In this document: positions 45,517 through 53,874 of the stretch, piece by piece
How positions within the stretch are numbered: the stretch's first letter is position 1
Layout: each line of letters starts with the position of its first letter
NCBI RefSeq assembly: GCF_002215215.1
Contig: NZ_CP018632.1
Span: 4,584,501-4,648,500 of the forward strand
Direction: 5' to 3'
Length of the DNA: 64,000 bases
From: Granulosicoccus antarcticus IMCC3135
Lineage (GTDB): Bacteria > Pseudomonadota > Gammaproteobacteria > Granulosicoccales > Granulosicoccaceae
Made by a program: the position numbers and the translations under genes
Notes under the pieces: model-generated
What the model saw: only the letters and a program-made list of their open reading frames with translations
Database searches by the model: none
Told to the model about the DNA's origin: nothing

Positions 45517-45925
45517 CTCACTCCTTGAGTCATTATGAGATATTTTCTGAGCCTGCCTGTGGAAACTCAAACTCTCAATGCTTGCCTGCTCTCGGGTTGG
45601 CCCTTGAACCTCAATCGATCCGAAACCCGCCCTAAAGAAGGGGGCAATACAGGATTTGGAATCATGTTGTGTGTACATGACTCCGATTCCTATTTCGCCC
45701 CTCCATACTGTCGATTGCGAATGCGAGCCCCGTAAGCCCGGTCTCGCTGCACCCCGCCAACGCGGCCTCGCGAATTGGAGTCCGTGACATTTTCAGACGA
45801 ACCGCAAGTTCGTTTTCGAGATGAATTACCCACCGGAAAGTTCACCGCTAAAGATCAGTTCCCACAACTCTTCAATAGCACGATGGCTGCTAGAGCGAGA
45901 CTTTGCGGTGCCGCTTTCCATCGGT
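45517..45925. other. 409-bp intergenic region before the acid-sugar cluster
   Basis: I see no gene with a convincing family, and no clear repeat. The base composition and short stray frames suggest decayed sequence at the border between the insertion hot spot and the catabolic island. Confidence 0.4.
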
Positions 45926-46936
45926 TTAGACTTTCAATTTTTGAGCCTTATCTGCTGACGCATAAATGGCCTCTTCAATACGGATAACCTGCAAATATTC
46001 TCGGGCTTCGTTCTCGAACTTTGTACCATCTAAAATCCCGCAAATCACATGCGATTGCAAGCTATGGACGCAATCGCCACCGAATCCTTCCCTCGTATTC
46101 GGACCCAGCAGGGTCTTCATTGTCATTGTCGAATATTTTCGCAGCTGTACTGCGCCATCGCCAGTCAGGGTCAGGGTGCCTTCGGTGCCCTCAATCAGGC
46201 CCTCACCCATGGTGCAGCGTGTATTCTCCGCAGCATGGTCAAGGTGACGGTTCCCATCAAATATGGCACGCGCCCCATGAGAGTGGTCAAACAGAATATA
46301 CCCTGCATCTTCGCCCGCAATCACAGGGTTTATCTTGCGTAGATCGGCATACACTGCCTTGGGGTCACCCAACAAATACCGGAATGTATCGATGAAATGG
46401 ACAGCCGTTTCGTGGACCAAAAACTTTTCCATCTGCTGAAAGTAAGGCTGGCGATCAAGGTATGCGCGTGGCCCTTGCCCGTCGCCTGGACGAAGCCTGA
46501 ATGTAGCCTGCTGTACCGTGCCAATTGCACCGTCATCGATCGCAACTTTGATCGCGCGATACCACGGTTGAAATCGGAAGTTTTCGTGGACGATGATGCG
46601 TGCGCCAGCGGATTCGGCCAGCGCGGTCATGTCCTCAGCCTCTGCCAGATCGTTACAAAATGGTTTCTGGCAAATGATTGTCTTGACCCCCGCCGCCAGC
46701 GCTGTCCTGATCGTCTCGGCGTGGGCAACTGGCGGCAGGATGATGTCGAGCAGGTCGGGAGTGGTATCCGTCAACATCTGATCAAGATCGTCGTACGCAG
46801 GCAAACCTGTTGCTTGTGCCTTACTGATTTCACGATTGCAGGACCCCACCAACGTGACGCGATCCATGCGCGCCCAACTGCCGTAATGGAATTGGCTGAA
46901 ATAGCCCGCACCGACGCATGCAACTCGGATATTCAT
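45926..46936 (-). CDS. Gfo/Idh/MocA family oxidoreductase
   Basis: A 336-residue NAD(P)-dependent dehydrogenase with N-terminal Rossmann motif VACVGAGYFSQFHYGSW and the C-terminal alpha/beta substrate domain. The usual catalytic EKP reads QKP (IICQKPFCNDL), a change that keeps the Lys. A His in FLVHETAVHFIDTFRYLLG is the probable second catalytic residue. It overlaps the upstream dehydrogenase gene by 4 bp. By context it oxidises or reduces an intermediate of acid-sugar breakdown. Confidence 0.88.
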   Translation of the reverse strand: MNIRVACVGAGYFSQFHYGSWARMDRVTLVGSCNREISKAQATGLPAYDDLDQMLTDTTPDLLDIILPPVAHAETIRTALAAGVKTIICQKPFCNDLAEAEDMTALAESAGARIIVHENFRFQPWYRAIKVAIDDGAIGTVQQATFRLRPGDGQGPRAYLDRQPYFQQMEKFLVHETAVHFIDTFRYLLGDPKAVYADLRKINPVIAGEDAGYILFDHSHGARAIFDGNRHLDHAAENTRCTMGEGLIEGTEGTLTLTGDGAVQLRKYSTMTMKTLLGPNTREGFGGDCVHSLQSHVICGILDGTKFENEAREYLQVIRIEEAIYASADKAQKLKV

Positions 46937-48018
46937 ACTGCTAGCTCCTTAATAATAGCCAAACCAATGGATGACGTTGATCCCGTTCCACCCAAATCAG
47001 GCGTCAGACCGTCACCGTGCGCGATCACATCTTCGACCGCTTTACGCAAACGCGTGCCGTCTTTCATCATGGCAGCATTGTTATGCTTGGTGCCCAGCCA
47101 CTCCAGCATCATTGCACCAGACAGGATCATGGCCATCGGGTTCGCTTTACCCATTCCTGCAATATCAGGCGCGGACCCGTGGCATGGTTGGAACACCGCG
47201 TTGTCCAATCCAATATCGGCGGATGGCGCCACACCAAGTCCACCCATCAGACCGGCACCCAAGTCAGACAGAATGTCACCAAACATATTCTCGGTTACCA
47301 AGACATCAAAGTCCCACGGCTTTTGCACCATCCAAAGGGCAGTGGCATCTACATAGGCGTGATCGGCCACCAGGTCGGGGAAATCCTTGGCAATACCATC
47401 AAAAATTTCGCGAAAAAACGCGAACGCGCGAAACACGTTTGCTTTATCGACACAGGTCACCCGACCAGGACCGACCCCTTTAGACTTACGATCACCAGCC
47501 AGTTTAAAGGCAAATTTGAACAGTTTTTCTGAAATATCGCGGGTGATAAGAAGGGTCTCACGGGCTTCGTCCTGTGTGACCTCGCCGCTTCCTTGTGAAT
47601 AAAACAGACCTTCGGTGCTTTCGCGAATCAAAACAAAATCCACCTCGCGCCCCTCGGGCATATTCAAAGGAGTGCGCTGGCCCGGGAAAATGCGCACCGG
47701 ACGCACGCCCGCAAACAACGTCAGTGCTTTGCGAATCTCAATCTGTGGGGAAATTTCGGTGCCATCATCGTAGCGCACGCTTGGCAGACCCATCGCCGAC
47801 AGCAGGATCGCGTCCGATTCGCGCGCAACATCCATTGACGCCTTGGGCAGCGATTCACCGGTTTTAGCATAATAGGCCGCACCCGCCGGACAATCGGTGA
47901 ACGACAGTTCATAGGTGCTTTGGGCTGCAAGCTTGCCCAGAATATCAATGGTCGGTCGTGTGATTTCGGGGCCGATACCATCGCCATCAAACACTGCGAT
48001 ATCAAAGCTGTTTTTCAT
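46933..48018 (-). CDS. Isocitrate/isopropylmalate dehydrogenase family enzyme (TtuC/DmlA-like)
   Basis: A 361-residue NAD-dependent beta-decarboxylating dehydrogenase type: IAVFDGDGIGPEITRPT at the start, VDFVLIRESTEGLFYSQGSG, and metal/substrate residues in DATALWMVQKPWDFDVLVTE and NMFGDILSDLGAGLMGGLG. Relatives act on isopropylmalate, tartrate, D-malate or related 2-hydroxyacids. Since no leuC/leuD/leuA is near and tetronate genes are, a 2,3-dihydroxy acid such as threonate or erythronate is a reasonable guess. GAGGGATC precedes ATG 48018. Divergent from the transporter operon across two operators. Confidence 0.85.
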   Translation of the reverse strand: MKNSFDIAVFDGDGIGPEITRPTIDILGKLAAQSTYELSFTDCPAGAAYYAKTGESLPKASMDVARESDAILLSAMGLPSVRYDDGTEISPQIEIRKALTLFAGVRPVRIFPGQRTPLNMPEGREVDFVLIRESTEGLFYSQGSGEVTQDEARETLLITRDISEKLFKFAFKLAGDRKSKGVGPGRVTCVDKANVFRAFAFFREIFDGIAKDFPDLVADHAYVDATALWMVQKPWDFDVLVTENMFGDILSDLGAGLMGGLGVAPSADIGLDNAVFQPCHGSAPDIAGMGKANPMAMILSGAMMLEWLGTKHNNAAMMKDGTRLRKAVEDVIAHGDGLTPDLGGTGSTSSIGLAIIKELAV

Positions 48019-48060
48019 ATGATCCCTCGTTTCGATTTGCCCGTTGGGGCTATATAAATT

Positions 48061-48190
48061 CTGTTATCGTCTTAATTTGACAATGCATAATTTAATGTAT
48101 ACATTAAACGAATGCGACAAGAGACGCTCTGTTGTCGTCTTGAGTTGACAGTGCATAATTTAACGTATACATTAAATAAATGCAACAAGA
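48061..48190. promoter_or_regulatory. Tandem promoter-operator repeat for the acid-sugar cluster
   Basis: Two imperfect copies with 68-bp period (48061 and 48129). Each holds TTGACA (48077-48082; 48145-48150), a GCATAAT stretch and a dyad: TTTAATGTATACATTAAA at 48091-48108 (perfect) and TTTAACGTATACATTAAA at 48159-48176 (one mismatched pair). The dyads overlap the expected -10 sites. GTATAC-centred dyads of this type are commonly bound by GntR-family repressors. Confidence 0.8.
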
Positions 48191-48226
48191 TACGAACAGT
48201 GTTTTTAGCCTCAGGGAGAAAGTGAA

Positions 48227-49234
48227 ATGAAGACGACTTTTGGAAAGATTGCAGCGGTAGCTACACTTGTAATGGGTGTAGGTAGTGCGTCAATGGCTCA
48301 GGAATATCCATACCGCGACATCACCACGGCCGTAGTTTGGAGCGCTGGTGGCGGCACCGACAGCATTAACCGTATGATCATGGCGGAGATGGAAAAGCAC
48401 CTGCCCGTCAGCATCAACGTCGTTAACCAAACGGGCGGCGTTGCTGGGTCTAACGGCATGGTTTATGTTAAAAACCAGGCGGATGACGGTTACACATTAG
48501 TCGGTCTGTCGGAATCCAACGTAACGGCCGCCGTCCAGGGCGGCTGGGACCAACGCTTTGATTTCTGGTTCCCGTTCATCGTTGGTGGATCGCCTGACCT
48601 GATTTCCGTACCCGCAGAAAGCCCTTACACCACACTTCAAGAGCTCATTGATGCGGCCAAGGCGAAACCCGGCTCCATTCCGGCGGCAGCATCCGGCGCA
48701 GGCGGTATTCACCATCTGAACCTACTTGCGATCCAGAATGGTACGGACGCAACGTTTAACTTTATTCCGTACGGTGGGTCAGCCCCCGGTCAAGAAGCTG
48801 CCATTGCAGGCGAAGTTGCTTTGGTTGTGACCTCACTGGCCGAACAGGCCGCACTTATCGAAGGCGGCCTGCTGCGCCCCTTGGCTATGCTGACACCAGA
48901 AGAAGCCACAATTGGCGATATCACTATTCCATCTGCCTTTGATCTATATGACGGGTTGGACGAATATCTCCCGCTGAAGCAGGCGATTGGTTTTGCTGTC
49001 CACGATTCCGCGCCTGATAACGTCAAAGCGGCGTTGGTAGCAGCATTTGATCAAGCAATGGCGGGCGATACGGTTGCCGAGTGGGCCTTGGCCAACAACT
49101 ACGATATCGGTGGGCAATCCGGCGCAGAGGCAACGGCCCTGTTCACCAATCTTGAAGAGACATTTGCATGCACCCTCCAGGAACTTGGTGCTACAGAGGT
49201 TGATCCTGCTTCGCTGGGCATCACGTGCGAATAA
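48227..49234 (+). CDS. tctC: TTT-family substrate-binding protein (TctC-like)
   Basis: A 335-residue periplasmic receptor with signal peptide (MKTTFGKIAAVATLVMGVGS, cleavage after MAQ) and the tripartite tricarboxylate receptor fold: YPYRDITTAVVWSAGGGTDS, NVVNQTGGVAGSNGMVYVK, FNFIPYGGSAPGQEAAIAGE. Such receptors take carboxylates. AGGGAGA precedes the ATG. By cluster context the ligand is a small sugar acid. It heads the operon downstream of the tandem operators. Confidence 0.92.
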   Translation: MKTTFGKIAAVATLVMGVGSASMAQEYPYRDITTAVVWSAGGGTDSINRMIMAEMEKHLPVSINVVNQTGGVAGSNGMVYVKNQADDGYTLVGLSESNVTAAVQGGWDQRFDFWFPFIVGGSPDLISVPAESPYTTLQELIDAAKAKPGSIPAAASGAGGIHHLNLLAIQNGTDATFNFIPYGGSAPGQEAAIAGEVALVVTSLAEQAALIEGGLLRPLAMLTPEEATIGDITIPSAFDLYDGLDEYLPLKQAIGFAVHDSAPDNVKAALVAAFDQAMAGDTVAEWALANNYDIGGQSGAEATALFTNLEETFACTLQELGATEVDPASLGITCE

Positions 49235-49252
49235 CCCGCACCTGAACGAGCT

Positions 49253-49283
49253 AAAACAGGGCGCTCACGCTGCGCCCTGTTTT
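49253..49283 (+). terminator. Terminator-like hairpin between tctC and tctB
   Basis: Perfect 12-bp stem AAAACAGGGCGC / GCGCCCTGTTTT with a 7-nt loop, ending in a T tract. It lies 19 bp after the tctC stop and should let most transcripts stop after the receptor gene. Confidence 0.85.
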
Positions 49284-49303
49284 ATGATTTTCAGCATCTG
49301 CCA

Positions 49304-50074
49304 ATGGACAACCACGTGGATAACACAAACGACATCAACGACATCGCTGTACTACGCGCCCGCGACTTTTGGGCTGCATTGGTGCTGATCGCGGTTTCGG
49401 CGTTCTTTTTATGGCGCACCAGTTACATTCCGCTCTTTGGCGGCAACCGCGCCGGCGTTAGTGGCGCCAGCTGGTACAGCTCTGCCGCCATCGTGCCTTT
49501 GGGCGTTTTTAGCGCTCTTTTCATCCTTTCGATCTTCCTGCTCGTAACGGCGATCCGCGCTGGAGGCGCCAAAACAGCCCTCACGGCAGTTGGTATTGGC
49601 TGGAACCGGTTTGAAGCGATCCGTTTTGGCACCATCGGCATCATCATCGGTTTCTTCATCGTCGGTCTCGTGCCGCGCGTTGATTTCATTTTATGTAGCG
49701 GCCTTTTGATTACTGCCCTGATCTACGGGTTTCATACGGGCAATCCACGTCGGATGATAATGTCTGCAATTGCCATGTTTATCCCCGCTTTCTACGCCTT
49801 GGCGATGCACCTTCCGCAATCGGAATGGGCAGCCCCCCATGACGATGACTGGCTGACCCTTGTCGCCTGGATCATCCTAAGCGCTATAGCTTGGCGCGGC
49901 CCACGCGACGCAGTGGCCCGTGCAACCCCTATTATTGCAATGATGGCCCCCCTCTTTTTAGTTTGCGTCATGGCCTTCGGGTTTCGCCAAAATGTGCCGA
50001 ACCGCAGTGGTCTGATCTTTAGCCAGATCGAATACCAGTATTACGTCAACATTCGCCCGATCTGGAGAAACTGA
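49304..50074 (+). CDS. tctB: TTT-family small membrane protein (TctB-like)
   Basis: A 256-residue membrane protein with hydrophobic segments around ALVLIAVSAFFLWR, GVFSALFILSIFLLVTAI, FGTIGIIIGFFIVGLV and IIAMMAPLFLVCVMAFGF. It is longer than many TctB proteins (~150) but has the position and character of the small TTT subunit. It overlaps tctA by 1 base (TGATG), so translation is coupled. Confidence 0.82.
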   Translation: MDNHVDNTNDINDIAVLRARDFWAALVLIAVSAFFLWRTSYIPLFGGNRAGVSGASWYSSAAIVPLGVFSALFILSIFLLVTAIRAGGAKTALTAVGIGWNRFEAIRFGTIGIIIGFFIVGLVPRVDFILCSGLLITALIYGFHTGNPRRMIMSAIAMFIPAFYALAMHLPQSEWAAPHDDDWLTLVAWIILSAIAWRGPRDAVARATPIIAMMAPLFLVCVMAFGFRQNVPNRSGLIFSQIEYQYYVNIRPIWRN

Positions 50075-51585
50075 TGGAATTTGTACTGACACAGCTGTCC
50101 GGTTTCGGGAGCGCATTTTTAAGCCTTTCCAGCGATCCGATCACCTACATCTATCTGATCAGTTCGGTGTTTCTGGGGATCGTTTTCGGCGCTCTTCCGG
50201 GGCTGACGGCAACCCTCGCTATTACGATCCTGACAGGATTTTTCGGCAACAAGATCCCGCTGGATTATTCCATGATCGCCCTCCTGGGCGCATATGTAGG
50301 CGCAATCTATGGCGGCTCATACCCTACAATTCTTCTAAATATCCCAGGCACAGCCGCCTCTGCAGCCACCGCGATGGACGGCTATCCGTTAGCTAAACAA
50401 GGTCGCGGCGGTGAGGCATTAGGTCTGACCACCACGGCGAGCCTCATTGGAACGCTTATCGGCACAGTCGCATTGCTGATCTTCGTCTGGGTGCTGCTTT
50501 TGGTGTCCAAGAACATCGCAAGCCCGGAAAAGGCATTACTGGCGCTGTTTGGCATTCTTTTGTCTGGCACTCTTATGTCCGAGGATCTGGTTATAAAAGG
50601 TTGGATCGCCGGGTTGATCGGCTTAGCCATGGCCATGGTCGGGCTTGACCCCCTTCTGTCGGAGCCACGCTACACCTTCGGTTGGTCCTACCTTTTATCG
50701 GGCTTCCAGGTCGTGCCCGTATTGATGGGCGCCTTCGCCGTACCTCAGATCATCGAAGGGTTGCGCACCATGGAAATCGGGAAAATGGTCCAGCTCGAAG
50801 GACGTATTTTGCCCAATCTGAAAACCATCCGTAAACACATGCCAACGATTGCCCGCTCCGGCATCATTGGAACCAGCGTTGGTGCCTTGCCTGGTGTGGG
50901 CGAAGATGTTGCTGGCTGGGTCAGCTACGGGGTCGGTAAATCCGTCAGCCCCGATGGCAAGAATTTTGGCAAAGGATCGATTGACGGCTTGCTCTGTTCA
51001 GAAACCGCGAACAACGCCTGCATCGGCGGCGCGCTGATTCCGCTGTTGGTGCTGGGCATTCCGGGGTCGCCGCCTGCCGCGGCCCTGATGGGCGCGTTCA
51101 CCATCAACAACATTATTCCAGGTCCGACCATTGACCCCGACATCATATTGCGGGTCGTTGCGATCATGGTAATGGCATCGTTTACGATGGCGATTATGGG
51201 CCTGTTCACAGCGCGCATTTTTATCAAGATCTTGCGCATCCCCCAGACCGTTTTCCTGCCAATCGTCATGGTTCTGACCACCATTGGTTCGTTCAGCGTT
51301 GGGGGCGGCATCAACGATCTGTACCTGATGCTGGGTGTCGGATTTGTAGCGTACTTCATGAACATGCTGCGCTATCCGATTGCGCCACTGGTCATCGGTG
51401 TCATCTTGGGCGGGCTGTTTGACGAAACCTTCCGTCGTTCCTTACTAATTTCCGACGGCGATCTGGGTGTCTTTATTAGCCGCCCCGGCGCCGCCATTCT
51501 GCTGGTGATGATTATTGCACTTGTCTTGTCACAATTGCCGCTCGTTCGCCGCATCTTCGCGCGTTTGCGCAAAAAGGCCGTCTAA
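50074..51585 (+). CDS. tctA: TTT-family large permease (TctA-like)
   Basis: A 503-residue polytopic membrane protein. Family signatures are GALPGLTATLAITILTGFF, YGGSYPTILLNIPGTAASAA and ETANNACIGGALIPLLVLGI with PGSPPAAALMG. It is the channel of the tripartite tricarboxylate transporter, working with TctC and TctB. About twelve hydrophobic segments. Length is standard. Confidence 0.93.
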   Translation: MEFVLTQLSGFGSAFLSLSSDPITYIYLISSVFLGIVFGALPGLTATLAITILTGFFGNKIPLDYSMIALLGAYVGAIYGGSYPTILLNIPGTAASAATAMDGYPLAKQGRGGEALGLTTTASLIGTLIGTVALLIFVWVLLLVSKNIASPEKALLALFGILLSGTLMSEDLVIKGWIAGLIGLAMAMVGLDPLLSEPRYTFGWSYLLSGFQVVPVLMGAFAVPQIIEGLRTMEIGKMVQLEGRILPNLKTIRKHMPTIARSGIIGTSVGALPGVGEDVAGWVSYGVGKSVSPDGKNFGKGSIDGLLCSETANNACIGGALIPLLVLGIPGSPPAAALMGAFTINNIIPGPTIDPDIILRVVAIMVMASFTMAIMGLFTARIFIKILRIPQTVFLPIVMVLTTIGSFSVGGGINDLYLMLGVGFVAYFMNMLRYPIAPLVIGVILGGLFDETFRRSLLISDGDLGVFISRPGAAILLVMIIALVLSQLPLVRRIFARLRKKAV

Positions 51586-51586
51586 A

Positions 51587-51880
51587 ATGCCATACGCTGT
51601 TGTTGTAACCTTCAAAATCAAAGCTGACGCGATGGAGGATTTCACCTCTCTTGTGCTAGTTAATGCACGCAAAAGTCTGCTCCATGAGGACGGGTGCCAT
51701 CAATTTGATGTGGCGACTGATCCCGCTTATCCGAACGAGGTATTTCTTTACGAAATCTATTCGGATCGCGCTGGGTTTGACGCACATCTCGCGTCAGCGC
51801 ATTTTAAAAGCTTCGACAATGCCGTGGCCGACTTGGTTGAGTCCAAAGACCTGCGAACTTACTCGCAGGTTGAGCAATGA
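51587..51880 (+). CDS. ABM-fold protein (antibiotic biosynthesis monooxygenase, YgiN-like)
   Basis: A 97-residue dimeric ferredoxin-like protein: VTFKIKADAMEDFTSLVLVN, EDGCHQFDVATDPAYPNEVF, YEIYSDRAGFDAHLASAHF. The ATG at 51587 overlaps nothing but lies 1 bp after the tctA stop. Members are small monooxygenases or isomerase-like proteins; some in sugar-acid clusters may act on lactones or anomers. It overlaps the next gene by 4 bp (ATGA). Confidence 0.85.
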   Translation: MPYAVVVTFKIKADAMEDFTSLVLVNARKSLLHEDGCHQFDVATDPAYPNEVFLYEIYSDRAGFDAHLASAHFKSFDNAVADLVESKDLRTYSQVEQ

Positions 51881-52674
51881 CACATTGGGAGGTTCACGCC
51901 GTCAAATATGCGGATCGCAATGCGCGTACTCGTGCCGACAGCTTCCTGTTTGATGACAACCACGACGCGCCGCACGCTATGGACTATTACATATGGGTCT
52001 TGCGTCGCGGGCCCGAAGTGATTGTCGTGGACACCGGGTATGACAAGGCGGAAGCAACGACGCGCAACCGCCCCATCCGGATGGAACCCGCTGAGGCATT
52101 GGCCCCTTTCGGTATCAAGCCCGAGGATGTGACAACCGTCATCGTCACACATTTGCATTATGATCACGCTGGTGGGCTGCACCTGTTTCCCAATGCCAAA
52201 CTGCATATGCAAGCCGCCGAGATGGCCTATGCGACTGGCCCGTGCATGTGTCACGACACCCTTCGCATGCCGTTTACATCCGATCATGTCTGCGAAGCAG
52301 TCAAACGATTGTATTCTGGTCAGGTCGTGTTTCATGACGGGGATGCGCAAGTGGCGGATGGTGTCACGGTTCATTGCATCGGCGGTCATTCACGCGGCTT
52401 GCAATGTGTGCGGGTGCTAACCGACGCGGGCTGGCTGGTTCTGGCATCGGACGCAGCCCATTACTATGAAAACTTCATGGCGCAAAAGCCATTCCCGATT
52501 GTGGTTGATTTGCAAAATATGCTCGACGGATTTGCGACGCTAAAACGTCTGGCAAGCAGCCCTGAGCTGATTGTGCCCGGCCATGATCCACTGGTCCGCC
52601 AGCTGTTTCCTGTCGGGATCGCCCCCCACATCACTCGGCTGGATCAAGGCCCCATGAAAGAAATTCCACATTGA
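51877..52674 (+). CDS. MBL-fold metallohydrolase, AHL-lactonase-like
   Basis: A 265-residue metallo-beta-lactamase-fold hydrolase. Metal motif THLHYDHAGGLHLF, then His in GGHSRGLQ, Asp in LASDAAHYYENF and His in VPGHDP give the two-metal site of AHL-lactonase-type enzymes. In this operon a sugar-acid lactonase is the likeliest role; quorum-signal cleavage is the alternative. The last codon and stop are supplied by the TnpB-type IS that starts at 52671; without it the gene would end ...EIPQG and overlap otnK by 4 bp (ATGA). Confidence 0.85.
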   Translation: MTHWEVHAVKYADRNARTRADSFLFDDNHDAPHAMDYYIWVLRRGPEVIVVDTGYDKAEATTRNRPIRMEPAEALAPFGIKPEDVTTVIVTHLHYDHAGGLHLFPNAKLHMQAAEMAYATGPCMCHDTLRMPFTSDHVCEAVKRLYSGQVVFHDGDAQVADGVTVHCIGGHSRGLQCVRVLTDAGWLVLASDAAHYYENFMAQKPFPIVVDLQNMLDGFATLKRLASSPELIVPGHDPLVRQLFPVGIAPHITRLDQGPMKEIPH

Positions 52675-53871
52675 CATCCTCCTCTCCCTGAAGAAGAGGA
52701 TTCCCACTAAGGAGCGCAATGTCCTGCGCCGAGACGGAGAATATTTCGAGCCGCGTTAACGTCACGATCATGCTGAACACCACATTCAACACATTGCCAG
52801 TCTCTTACCGAAAGAGCTCTTATTCCCTGCGGTCCGCACAGGCTTCCGCATTCGGAGCACGCTCGCGTGGTATAGGCTTCATTGATTTCTCGGTAGACAA
52901 TACCGGCCTGCTGGCTCTTGTAGTCGAGCATTGTCTTGAAGCTGGCCCAGCTTGCGTCAAGCACAGACTTGGCCATCGTGGTTTTTGTCAGCTTCGAGCT
53001 ACTGACATCTCCCACGTAGATCTCGCCGCATCGATTGACCAGATGGCGGCTGAATTTATGCAGGGCATCTGCTCTGCGATTCCTGATTTTTGCGTGAATC
53101 GCCCGGGTGCGCCGCTTGCGTCTTGCCCGTTGGGCCTTGGCAAGCTTGCCCTCCAGGTGGCGATACCAACGTCCCTCCAGCACGGTGCCATCGCTGCAGG
53201 TGGCAACGGTTTTCAGACCAAGATCGATACCAATACTATCTTGCCCCTTGGGACACGTGCGATCAACCGAGACACAGATGCAAAAATACCATCGACCGCG
53301 AGCATCCTCAGTGAAACAACCTGCCCTGAACTTGTAATTGGCAAGACCGAAGCTGTCCCATACCTTGAAGTGAGAACCTGCAAAGAAGACCTGCCCGTGC
53401 TTCCAGTGAGCTGCCCGAGCCTTGAAGGGCACCCATCCCAACGAGCGTTTATCGCCAAAACTCTTGCGCCACCTCAGCTTGCGACGCTTTGCCGAGTAGC
53501 GTTTACTGGCGTAGTGTTCGGCCGTTTCCTGAATCGTACTGCTGCCAATGTGCTCGAACTGCTTCGACGCACCCACCGTGTAAGCAGAGAAGTCAAATCC
53601 GGACATCCACCGACCACGCTCCCGAATCATACGATCAGACAGCTCGTTGCAGTAGTTCCATACCTGATTGACTTCAGCCGCCATGCTGCGCAAAAGCGGC
53701 GCGTGGCGATCTTTTACCCTGACTTTGAGAACCTTGATGTATGTTGATTTCACAGCTCGATTGTATAACCGTTCCGCCCCCATTCACCCAGAAGGGTCAA
53801 CAATCACTAGATATATATACAGCATTCCAATTCCTCCCCGCCCTGAACGACGGGGTATCCTTGGAATTGAA
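52671..53871 (-). mobile_element. IS200/IS605-superfamily TnpB-only element
   Basis: A 1201-bp element on the minus strand. The right end begins TTGACATCCTCC (plus strand) with hairpin CCTCT/AGAGG; the left end has hairpin CCCCG/CGGGG (53834-53853) and stops at ...GGAATTGAA. Both ends are homologous to those of the element at 41745, with compensating base changes in the right-end stem. It is inserted 3 bp before the otnK start codon and separates it from the rest of the operon. Confidence 0.82.
52707..53783 (-). CDS. tnpB: TnpB nuclease with atypical RuvC-II motif
   Basis: A 358-residue TnpB. RuvC-I Asp is in SIGIDLGLKTVATCSDG and RuvC-III Asp in HDRDVNAARNI; the zinc ribbon is CSECG...CVECG. 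The place of the usual catalytic Glu (IEDL-type) reads YVGDVSSSKL, lacking it; a Glu in REINEAYTT could substitute. TnpB proteins with a relocated RuvC-II Glu are known. Only distantly related to the TnpB at 41788. Predicted guide from the right flank: TGTGGAATTTCTTTCATG. Confidence 0.9.
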   Translation of the reverse strand: MGAERLYNRAVKSTYIKVLKVRVKDRHAPLLRSMAAEVNQVWNYCNELSDRMIRERGRWMSGFDFSAYTVGASKQFEHIGSSTIQETAEHYASKRYSAKRRKLRWRKSFGDKRSLGWVPFKARAAHWKHGQVFFAGSHFKVWDSFGLANYKFRAGCFTEDARGRWYFCICVSVDRTCPKGQDSIGIDLGLKTVATCSDGTVLEGRWYRHLEGKLAKAQRARRKRRTRAIHAKIRNRRADALHKFSRHLVNRCGEIYVGDVSSSKLTKTTMAKSVLDASWASFKTMLDYKSQQAGIVYREINEAYTTRACSECGSLCGPQGIRALSVRDWQCVECGVQHDRDVNAARNILRLGAGHCAP

Positions 53872-53874
53872 GGG

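Noticed and set aside
45517-45925. Possible tRNA or att site at the left edge of the island
   Set aside because: No cloverleaf and no sequence shared with the right edge could be found by eye.
48061-48190. Tandem 68-bp repeat considered as a CRISPR fragment or origin iterons
   Set aside because: Only two units, each containing promoter-like hexamers and an operator dyad directly upstream of a gene; a third dyad stands alone before another gene.
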